The translations under genes were made by a program, and so were the position numbers. A model generated the notes under the pieces. The model ran no database searches. It was given only the letters and a program-made list of their open reading frames with translations, and was not told the DNA's origin. From Frankiaceae bacterium (GTDB lineage: Bacteria; Actinomycetota; Actinomycetes; JAVEEJ01), in contig JAVEEJ010000089.1 of the NCBI GenBank assembly GCA_030840515.1, forward strand, positions 1-15,132: 15,132 nucleotides of DNA, given 5' to 3'. This document shows positions 6,060 to 12,151 of the stretch, piece by piece; position 1 is the stretch's first letter, and every line of letters starts with the position of its first letter.

Positions 6060-7184
6060 ATGGAGTTCGAGACGCTCGCGATCCACGCCGGCCAGGAGCC
6101 CGATGCCCTCACCGGCGCGGTCGTGACGCCGATCTACCAGGTGTCGACGTACGCCCAGGACGGTGTCGGCAAGCCGCGCGGAGGCTGGGAGTACAGCCGC
6201 TCGGGCAACCCCACCCGCACCGCGCTCGAGTCCTGCCTCGCCGCGCTCGAGGGGGGCGTCGGCGGCTTCGCCTTCGCCAGCGGCCTGGCCGCGACCGACT
6301 GCTTCATCCGCACCACTTGCTCCCCGGGTGACCACGTGGTGATCCCGGATGACGCGTACGGCGGCACCTACCGCCTGTTCTCCAAGGTGCTGGAGCGCTG
6401 GGGCCTGAGCTGGACGGCGGCTGCGGTGAACGACGCCGATGCCGTCCGCGCGGCGGTGCGCGAGAACACGAAGGTGATCTGGGTCGAGACGCCGACCAAC
6501 CCGCTGCTCGGCATCGCCGACCTCGCCGCGCTCTCCGACATCGCCAAAGAAGCCGGGGCCTTCTTCGCGGTCGACAACACCTTCGCGAGCTCCTACCTGC
6601 AGCAGCCGATCGCGCACGGTGCCGACGTGGTCATGCACTCCACGACGAAGTACCTGGGTGGTCACAGCGACGTCGTCGGTGGGGCGCTCGTCGCGGCCGA
6701 CGCCGAGCTCGCCGAGCGGATCGGCTATCACCAGAACGCCACCGGCGCGGTGGCCGGACCGTTCGACGCCTGGATCGTGCTGCGCGGCCTCAAGACCCTC
6801 GGCGTGCGGATGGATCGCCACTGCGACAACGCGGAGCGGGTCGCTGCCCTGCTGCGGGAGCACGACGCGGTCGCGCAGGTGTACTACCCCGACGCCGACG
6901 AGACCGCGAAGAAGCAGATGAAGCGTGCCGGCGGGATGGTGTCCTTCCGCTGCAGGGGCGGCGCCGAGTCCGCCGTACGCGTCTGCGAGTCCACCCGCGT
7001 CTTCACCCTGGGCGAGTCATTGGGCGGGGTCGAGTCCCTCATCGAGCACCCCGGCCGGATGACACACGCCTCGGCTGCCGGCTCAGCGCTCGAGGTCCCC
7101 GACGACCTGGTGCGGCTCTCCGTCGGCATCGAGCACGTCGACGACCTGCTCGCCGACCTGACCGACGCCCTCGCCACCGCCTGA
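6060..7184 (+). CDS. metB: Cystathionine gamma-synthase / gamma-lyase (Cys/Met metabolism PLP enzyme)
   Basis: A 374-residue fold-type I PLP enzyme of the Cys/Met metabolism family. It either joins an activated homoserine with cysteine to make cystathionine (MetB) or splits cystathionine to cysteine (gamma-lyase). Seen: LAIHAGQEPDALTGAVV at the N-terminus; the phosphate-binding YSRSGNPTR (residues 45-53); ASGLAAT; the PLP-stacking Tyr100 in DDAYGGTYRLF; Asp172 in VDNTF; Schiff-base Lys197 in HSTTKYLGGHSD; and SLGGVESLIEHPGRMTHAS near the C-terminus. These motifs do not separate synthase from lyase. Neighbouring cbs makes reverse transsulfuration (lyase) a real possibility, and mycobacterial MetB sits in a similar context. 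ATG 6060 is chosen for the conserved N-terminus and the -10 hexamer 7 nt upstream. Its last 102 nt are overlapped antisense by the MFS gene. Confidence 0.93.
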   Translation: MEFETLAIHAGQEPDALTGAVVTPIYQVSTYAQDGVGKPRGGWEYSRSGNPTRTALESCLAALEGGVGGFAFASGLAATDCFIRTTCSPGDHVVIPDDAYGGTYRLFSKVLERWGLSWTAAAVNDADAVRAAVRENTKVIWVETPTNPLLGIADLAALSDIAKEAGAFFAVDNTFASSYLQQPIAHGADVVMHSTTKYLGGHSDVVGGALVAADAELAERIGYHQNATGAVAGPFDAWIVLRGLKTLGVRMDRHCDNAERVAALLREHDAVAQVYYPDADETAKKQMKRAGGMVSFRCRGGAESAVRVCESTRVFTLGESLGGVESLIEHPGRMTHASAAGSALEVPDDLVRLSVGIEHVDDLLADLTDALATA

Positions 7185-8378
7185 GGACACCGTGCCTGAG
7201 CGACCGCGGGTCTCGGGGGCGAAGAGGGCGAGTACGGCGGCCGCGCCGAGCACCCCGCTCGTGGTGCCGAAGGCCACGCCGTAGGAGGTCACGTCCGCGA
7301 GCCGCCCGGCGATGACCGGCCCACTCACCACACCCGCGTCACCCGACATCTGGAACGCCGCGACCACCGTGCCGCCGCGCCCGCCGCTGACGTCGCCCAC
7401 GATCGCGGCGGGCGCCACGTCGAGAAGACCCGACCCGAACCCCAGCAGGGCGAGCGCGACGAGGTAGCCGGGCAGCGTCTGCTGGATCCCCAGCACGGCC
7501 AACGACAGTGAGCTGAAGGCGAGCCCGCCCACGAGCAACGGCTTGCGCCCGTAGCGGTCCGCCCACGACCCGGCCGGCAGCAGCACGGCGGCGTTCACTC
7601 CCGCCACGATGAAGAAACCGATCCCGGTCCACACGATGCTGCGGTGCAGTCCCTCGACCACGAAGAGCGGGAGGAGCGCCGAGCGGACCCCCATCACCGC
7701 CCAGCCGTCCGCGAAGTTCGCCGCGAGCGCTGCCCGGTACGACGGGTCACGCAGCGCGGTCCCGAGCCGGACCCGGCCGGCGGCGGTCTTGTCCGCGGGG
7801 TCGGCAAGCGGCGTGGAGCGCAGCGCGACCATCGCAATCGTCCCGGCGACCGCGAGGGTCCCGGCGTAGATGAAGAACGGCGCCCGGATGCTGACGGTCG
7901 CGATCGCACCGCCGAAGGCCGGCCCCGTGATCCCGCCGATGAGGAACCCGCCGTACCAGAGACTGGTCGCCCGCCCGCGCTGCGCGCTGGGCACGACGCG
8001 GAACAGCAGCGAGGCAGCCCCGACGCTGAACATGGCCGAGCCGATCCCGCCGATGCCTCGGAGGATGAGCAGCTGCGAGTACGACGACGCGAGGCCGGCC
8101 AGGGCGCTGCTGGCCGCGACTACGCCGATGCCGGTAGCGAGGCAGACCCGCTCGCCGATCCGGTCGACCAGTCGGCCGGCGCCCAGGGCGGAGACGAAGC
8201 GCATGAAGGCGAACGCGCTGATCACCGTGGCGGCCGCCGCCTTGCCGACGCCGAACCGGCTCGCGAACAGCGGGATCGCCGGCGCCACGATGCCGAACCC
8301 CACGGCGACGCTGAACGCCACGGCCGAGAGCACCACCACCTCGCGGGGCAGGCCGCGGAAGGCCTTGGGTGCGCGCAC
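7083..8378 (-). CDS. MFS transporter, DHA1-like drug/metabolite exporter
   Basis: A 431-residue major facilitator with about 12 hydrophobic segments. Seen: first helix around VVVLSAVAFSVAVGFG; motif A GRLVDRIGER (about 69-77), with its second-half copy SWADRYGRK (271-279); and an antiporter-type motif C, GGITGPAFGG (148-157), as in proton-coupled drug exporters of the DHA1 group. The long central loop after helix 6 is around residues 188-212. The substrate is unknown. The start is a GTG with no clear ribosome site, so the exact N-terminus is uncertain by a few residues. The last transmembrane segment ends near LFAPETR (about 390). The remaining 40 Gly-rich residues are mostly encoded antisense to the metB 3' end, so the tail is probably a by-product of the overlap. 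It is divergent from the Liv-type operon, 207 bp away. Confidence 0.9.
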   Translation of the reverse strand: MRAPKAFRGLPREVVVLSAVAFSVAVGFGIVAPAIPLFASRFGVGKAAAATVISAFAFMRFVSALGAGRLVDRIGERVCLATGIGVVAASSALAGLASSYSQLLILRGIGGIGSAMFSVGAASLLFRVVPSAQRGRATSLWYGGFLIGGITGPAFGGAIATVSIRAPFFIYAGTLAVAGTIAMVALRSTPLADPADKTAAGRVRLGTALRDPSYRAALAANFADGWAVMGVRSALLPLFVVEGLHRSIVWTGIGFFIVAGVNAAVLLPAGSWADRYGRKPLLVGGLAFSSLSLAVLGIQQTLPGYLVALALLGFGSGLLDVAPAAIVGDVSGGRGGTVVAAFQMSGDAGVVSGPVIAGRLADVTSYGVAFGTTSGVLGAAAVLALFAPETRGRSGTVSSGGGEGVGQVGEQVVDVLDADGEPHQVVGDLER

Positions 8379-8456
8379 GCTGGGATGGTGCCAGCGCCCG
8401 CGGGTCGTCGTACTCGCGCCCCCGTAGTCGGACGTCGGGGGAGGAACCGGGCGTCT

Positions 8457-8470
8457 TGTGCGTTTGCACA
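8457..8470. repeat. Short dyad TGTGC-N4-GCACA
   Basis: Five-base arms TGTGC (8457-8461) and GCACA (8466-8470) around GTTT. The outer bases recall CRP/FNR-type sites (TGTGA-N6-TCACA), but the spacing differs, so no regulator is assigned. It lies upstream of the larger dyad in the same promoter region. Confidence 0.3.
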
Positions 8471-8494
8471 GGTCAGGGCGGGGTCGCCTGGGTT

Positions 8495-8523
8495 ACTGAC
8501 AGGTAGCAGGAACTTCTGTCAGT
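8495..8523. repeat. 8-bp inverted repeat ACTGACAG-N13-CTGTCAGT
   Basis: The arms 8495-8502 and 8516-8523 are exact reverse complements. Their centres are 21 bp apart, two helical turns, as for a dimeric regulator binding one DNA face. It sits about 63-91 bp before the first gene of the Liv-type operon. An operator is the simplest reading; a transcript hairpin is also possible. Confidence 0.55.
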
Positions 8524-8575
8524 GTGTAGAAAGTCACATCTGATGGCGGTCCCAGCCGCCCTCTTGTGAACCCTT

Positions 8576-8580
8576 GGAGG
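8576..8580 (+). promoter_or_regulatory. Ribosome binding site deciding the start at 8586
   Basis: GGAGG lies 5 nt before ATG 8586. An in-frame TTG at 8574 would overlap this site, so ATG 8586 is the start. Confidence 0.75.
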
Positions 8581-8585
8581 CGGGG

Positions 8586-9674
8586 ATGAAGCGGATCACC
8601 CGAGCGGTGGTGTGCGCGGTGCCGGCGTTGGTCGGCCCCCTGTTCATGGCGGCCCCAGCCTTCGCTGACGGTGGCGCTTCCAAGCCGCTGCAGAGCGCCT
8701 GGTTCTGGTATCGCCCCTCGGATGCGTTCCCGCTGCAGCCGGCGCCGGTCACCGGACCCGACACCGACCCGACCACGCCCGACGGCGGGCTCCCGGTCTC
8801 GCCCAACCCGGACGCCACGACCCCGGCGACCTCGGAGCGGATGCTCAAGGAGAGCTTCATCTCCTTCGACCTCGGCGCTGTGCCGAGCACAGCCACGGTG
8901 AACTCCTTCCTCGTGACCGCACCGGTCGTGGGCAACTACACCCAGCAGTCCGAGGTGCCCAAGGTGGTCGGCTGCCTCCCGCCCCGGATGTGGACGGCGG
9001 GCGCGGCCCAGGCCTGGGTCAACAAGCCCTTCGTGGACTGCTCCACGGGCAAGGCGCCGGGCGTGTACGACGACGCCAAGAAGACCTGGACCTTCGACCT
9101 CACCCTGTTCGCCCAGGGCTGGGTGACGGGCGGGAACACCGGGCTCGCGCTGACCAACGACCCGGAGTACACCGGCAAGCCCTACCAGGTCGTCTTCGAT
9201 GGCCCGAAGATCACCGCGGAGATCAGCTGGTCGCCGGCCGTAAGCGTTCCCCAGGTCCCGCAGGTGCCGCACCCGCAGGTCGCACCCCCGCCGATGCCCA
9301 ACGGTGGCTCCACGGGCGTGTCCTCGGGCAGCCTCGGTGGCGGCAGCACCGTCGTGCCCCCCGCCGCCCCGGTCGCGCAGCCCCAACCGCAGGTGGCGGG
9401 TCAGGTGACCAACCAGGTCGCGTTGGCCAGCGTGCCGCTGCGCGTGGGCGGCAACGCCCCGGGTGCAGGCTTCTGGGTCCTGGGGCTCGGTATCGCTGCG
9501 CTGCTCGCGCTGGCGTCCTGGATTCTCGGTGACACATCCGCGCCGGTGCCTGCCCGCACCGGGGACAGCCGGCTCGACCGCGCGCTGCGCAGCCGTCGGC
9601 TCGGGGGGACAAGCGGTATCGGAGCGTCCGCACGCAGTACGCGTACGGTTCCGCTCAGCGTCCGTCCTGTCTGA
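8586..9674 (+). CDS. Signal-peptide, C-terminally membrane-anchored protein with DNRLRE/CBM96-like ectodomain
   Basis: A 362-residue surface protein, first gene of the Liv-type run. Seen: a signal peptide ending AFA/DG (residues 1-27); a Pro/Thr/Asp-rich stretch (about 45-83); and a beta-rich core (about 85-215) with SFISFDLGAVPSTATVNSFLV and FDLTLFAQGWVTGGNTGLAL. Those two segments recall the DNRLRE/CBM96 jelly-roll pattern of an extracellular adhesive or glycan-binding module. Only two Cys remain in the mature ectodomain (130 and 152), likely a disulfide. A Pro/Gln/Gly-rich stalk follows (about 218-290), then one transmembrane helix (294-314) and a basic cytoplasmic tail of about 48 residues rich in Arg and Ser. 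There is no LPXTG motif. The substrate-binding lipoprotein starts 26 bp downstream. The domain call is by pattern only; an accessory role in substrate capture is inferred from position. Confidence 0.8.
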   Translation: MKRITRAVVCAVPALVGPLFMAAPAFADGGASKPLQSAWFWYRPSDAFPLQPAPVTGPDTDPTTPDGGLPVSPNPDATTPATSERMLKESFISFDLGAVPSTATVNSFLVTAPVVGNYTQQSEVPKVVGCLPPRMWTAGAAQAWVNKPFVDCSTGKAPGVYDDAKKTWTFDLTLFAQGWVTGGNTGLALTNDPEYTGKPYQVVFDGPKITAEISWSPAVSVPQVPQVPHPQVAPPPMPNGGSTGVSSGSLGGGSTVVPPAAPVAQPQPQVAGQVTNQVALASVPLRVGGNAPGAGFWVLGLGIAALLALASWILGDTSAPVPARTGDSRLDRALRSRRLGGTSGIGASARSTRTVPLSVRPV

Positions 9675-9685
9675 CCCCCACTCAC

Positions 9686-9691
9686 AAGGAG
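9686..9691 (+). promoter_or_regulatory. Ribosome binding site of the substrate-binding lipoprotein gene
   Basis: AAGGAG lies 9 nt upstream of ATG 9701 in the 26-bp gap after the preceding gene. The gap is too short for an independent promoter, which supports cotranscription. Confidence 0.75.
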
Positions 9692-9700
9692 TTCGCCCCC

Positions 9701-11209
9701 ATGCCCGCCTCCCCGCGGCGTCTCGCGCTCGGCTTGCTCGCACTGTCACTGACCACCGCAGCCTGTGGTCTCAAGCCCACGGCCTATGACTCGATCAAGC
9801 AGAACAACGGCGGCTCGCTCACCGGCAACGGCAACAACAACGCCGGTAGCGGAGTCGGTAACGGCGGCACCACCACCGGGGGTGGCACGACGGGCGGCGG
9901 CGGCACCACCGCGGGGGGCACCACCGGAGGCGGGTTCGTCGGTGGCGGGACAACCGGTGGCGGGACGACCGGCGGAGGGACGACCGGCGGTGGCACCACG
10001 GGCGGCAACACCGGAGGGGGCACCAACGGTGGACCGCGCCCGCAGTGCTCGGCGCCCACCGGGGGAGACACCACCGGTATCAGCGCCAGCAACATCTCGA
10101 TCGGCGTGCATGCGCCGATCAGCGGAACGGGTACGCCGTTCCCCAACAACTCCTTCATCGCCGGCGCCCAGACCTACTGGAAGACGCACAAGGTGTGCGG
10201 CCGGACCGTGACGGTCGAGGTGCTCGACGACACCTACAAGCCCTCCGGGGCCCACGCCGTCTGCCAGCAGATGGCCAAGCGCGACTTCATGGTCATCGGC
10301 GCGGGTGGCACCGACCAGATCCAGGCCTGCGCCACCGACTCGGTCATTCAGAAGAACCAGGTGCCCTATCTGTCAGCCGGCGTCACCACGAACGGCCTCA
10401 CCTCACTGAACAACTACTTCGCGCTCAGCCTCACCTACCAGCAGCAGGGTGACCTCGTCGTCAACAACGCGAAGGCGCTCGGCGTCGACAAGCCGGCTCC
10501 GGCCACCGGCGGCAAGAAGAAGCAGTGGGCGATCGTCACCGCTGCCGGGCCCAACTTCGAAGGCGCCCGCAAGGGGATTGAGTCCGCGCTGAGCTCTCGT
10601 GGCATCACCTACGAGGAGTTCACGATCGACCAGTCCGGCAACTACCAGCAGGACGCGCAGTCCAAGGGATCGACCCTTGCGCTCGACGGCTACAAGACGA
10701 TCTTCGTCGACCTGGCCCCCGGCTACTTCGTGTTCATGGCAGGCGGCTACTACGCGGGCGGCTCCGGTGCCACCTGGGTGGGCCCGGGCGTCACCTTCAC
10801 CGAGGTCACCGTGGCGCAGTACCTGTGCACCTCGACCCACAACTCGATCAGCGGCCACGCCTACTTCCTCGCGCCGAACCCGGCCCTGGACAAGTCGACG
10901 GCGGACTTCCGAAACGCATACGGCGGCAAGTACGACGACATCAGCTGGGCGCTGTGGGGTCTGTCAGAGGGCTTGTACAACCTGCTGCTCAACGCCTCTG
11001 ACAACCTGACGCGGCAGAACTTCATCGCCAAGACCCAGCAGGCGCGCATCTCCACCCAGGTCTACCCCGGCATCGACTTCCCTCGCGGCGGCGGACACTT
11101 CGGCGGCACTGCGGCCTGGAGCCAGAAGGTGGACTGCAACGGCACCCAGCCGAACCAGAACCAACCGGGCACGTGGCTGACGTCGAGCTCGACGTACTAC
11201 AAGATCTAG
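9701..11209 (+). CDS. Branched-chain-amino-acid-type (LivK/HAAT) ABC transporter substrate-binding lipoprotein
   Basis: A 502-residue extracytoplasmic solute receptor of the type 1 periplasmic-binding fold (Peripla_BP_6/ANF receptor). Seen: a lipoprotein signal with lipobox TTAAC and lipidated Cys22; an Asn/Gly then Gly/Thr linker (residues about 37-112) with GGGTT pentads; and the binding domain from about 127 (ISASNISIGVHAPISGTGTPF), with lobe motifs FIAGAQTYW, VEVLDDTYKPSGA and MVIGAGGTDQIQA. Six further Cys suggest disulfides. Excluding the linker, the size fits the family. The permease gene begins 3 nt after its stop. The ligand is not predictable: this family binds branched-chain amino acids, amides, urea, aromatic acids and other carboxylates. 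The long linker is unusual and would hold the receptor well off the membrane. Confidence 0.92.
   Translation: MPASPRRLALGLLALSLTTAACGLKPTAYDSIKQNNGGSLTGNGNNNAGSGVGNGGTTTGGGTTGGGGTTAGGTTGGGFVGGGTTGGGTTGGGTTGGGTTGGNTGGGTNGGPRPQCSAPTGGDTTGISASNISIGVHAPISGTGTPFPNNSFIAGAQTYWKTHKVCGRTVTVEVLDDTYKPSGAHAVCQQMAKRDFMVIGAGGTDQIQACATDSVIQKNQVPYLSAGVTTNGLTSLNNYFALSLTYQQQGDLVVNNAKALGVDKPAPATGGKKKQWAIVTAAGPNFEGARKGIESALSSRGITYEEFTIDQSGNYQQDAQSKGSTLALDGYKTIFVDLAPGYFVFMAGGYYAGGSGATWVGPGVTFTEVTVAQYLCTSTHNSISGHAYFLAPNPALDKSTADFRNAYGGKYDDISWALWGLSEGLYNLLLNASDNLTRQNFIAKTQQARISTQVYPGIDFPRGGGHFGGTAAWSQKVDCNGTQPNQNQPGTWLTSSSTYYKI
9863..10033 (+). repeat. Tandem 15-bp repeat encoding the GGGTT linker
   Basis: Within the lipoprotein gene the DNA repeats with a 15-bp period, clearest at 9941-10000 (four units such as GGTGGCGGGACGACC), with degenerate flanking units. 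Units differ mostly at third codon positions, so the peptide GGGTT is better kept than the DNA. This suggests selection on the linker rather than a recent slippage burst. Confidence 0.85.
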
Positions 11210-11212
11210 CAG

Positions 11213-12151
11213 GTGACGCTCGCCTTCGACCCGACAACGGGTCTGGTCTCGCCGCTTGTCCACGGGCTGTTCCAGGGTTCCGCTTACGGACTGCTTGGGC
11301 TTGGCCTGGTTCTGCTCTACAAGAGCAACCGCATCTTCAACTTCGCGCAGGGTGAGTTCGCCGGCGTCGCCGCGTTGGTGGCCTACCTGTTCGACACCGG
11401 CTCCAAGGGCCTCCCCAAGGTGCCGTACGCGGTGGCGATCCTGCTGGGAGTAGCGGCTGCGGTGCTCGTGGCGCTGCTCACCGAGCGGCTCGTGGTGCGG
11501 CCGATGTTCCATCGGCCCCGCGTCGTGCTGCTCGTGGGCACCGTGGGTGTCGCGTTGTTCCTCATCGCGGTGGAGGGCTTGGTCTACCAGGACATCGCGG
11601 CACTTCGGCCGATCGACCAGGCGTTGTCCATCGACCCGATCTTCACCCGGCTGGACCGGGTGCCCGTTCTGTGGAGTGACCTGGCCAAGCTGATCATGCT
11701 GCTGGCGCTGGCCGCGGCCGCCTTCTTGTTCTTCCGGCTCTCGAGGATGGGCACCGCGATCCTCGCCGTGAGCCAGGACGCGACGGCCGCTCGCGCGGTA
11801 GGCATCTCGGTCGAGCGCACCTCGATGCTCGCGTGGGGTCTCGCGGGCCTCACCGGCGGCATTGCGGGCGTGCTGCTGGCGGTGCCCCCGTTCTCGACCA
11901 CGCCGGGCATCTTCACCGGCACCATCCTCACCACGGCGTTCGCGGCTGCCGTGGTGGGCGGCATCACCTCGCTCCCGGGAGCTTTCGTCGGCGGCGTGCT
12001 GGTGGGCCTCGTGCAGGAGTTCGCCAGCGCTGACCTCCCGCTCGTCCCCGGGCTGGGCTCCATCCGCGGCGGCGGCGAGCTCGCCGTGGCGATCGTCCTG
12101 CTCGGCATCCTGCTGGTGCGGCCCAAGGGCCTGCTCGGGAGTGAGACGTGA
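11213..12151 (+). CDS. livH: Branched-chain-amino-acid-type ABC transporter permease (LivH-like)
   Basis: A 312-residue integral membrane permease forming half of the transport channel. Seen: the family start GLFQGSAYGLLGLGLVLLYKSN followed by NFAQGEF (residues 43-49), where typical LivH has NFAHG; hydrophobic segments throughout (about 8); the cytoplasmic coupling loop SRMGTAILAVSQDATAARAVGI (177-198) that contacts the ATPases; VVGGITSLPGAFVGG (248-261); and the family ending LVRPKGLLG. The GTG start is 3 nt after the lipoprotein stop, without a good Shine-Dalgarno site, so translation is probably coupled. Its stop overlaps the livM start (GTGA). The symbol denotes family position in the Liv cassette, not proven leucine transport. 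Confidence 0.93.
   Translation: MTLAFDPTTGLVSPLVHGLFQGSAYGLLGLGLVLLYKSNRIFNFAQGEFAGVAALVAYLFDTGSKGLPKVPYAVAILLGVAAAVLVALLTERLVVRPMFHRPRVVLLVGTVGVALFLIAVEGLVYQDIAALRPIDQALSIDPIFTRLDRVPVLWSDLAKLIMLLALAAAAFLFFRLSRMGTAILAVSQDATAARAVGISVERTSMLAWGLAGLTGGIAGVLLAVPPFSTTPGIFTGTILTTAFAAAVVGGITSLPGAFVGGVLVGLVQEFASADLPLVPGLGSIRGGGELAVAIVLLGILLVRPKGLLGSET

Larger units (their letters stand above)
8379..8585. promoter_or_regulatory. Divergent promoter region between the MFS gene and the Liv-type operon
   Basis: This 207-bp gap must hold the promoters of both divergent units. It contains the TGTGC-GCACA dyad (8457-8470), the ACTGACAG/CTGTCAGT dyad (8495-8523), a short GGCGG/CCGCC stem (8545-8560) in the presumed operon leader, and the GGAGG ribosome site. 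TAGAAA at 8527-8532 could be a -10, but no -35 fits it. Base composition between about 8491 and 8545 is noticeably richer in A and T than the surroundings, as expected for a promoter. No known regulator site is recognised. Confidence 0.5.

Noticed and set aside
7644..9749. Long open frames opposite the MFS gene (7644-8543 plus) and opposite the 8586 protein (8493-9749 minus)
   Set aside because: Low-complexity Arg/Gly/Ala translations with no motifs, explained by GC skew of the real genes.
9784..10158. Antisense open frame with VPPPVVPP repeats, resembling a Pro-rich surface protein
   Set aside because: It is the reverse complement of the GGGTT linker repeat and lacks a signal peptide or conserved domain.
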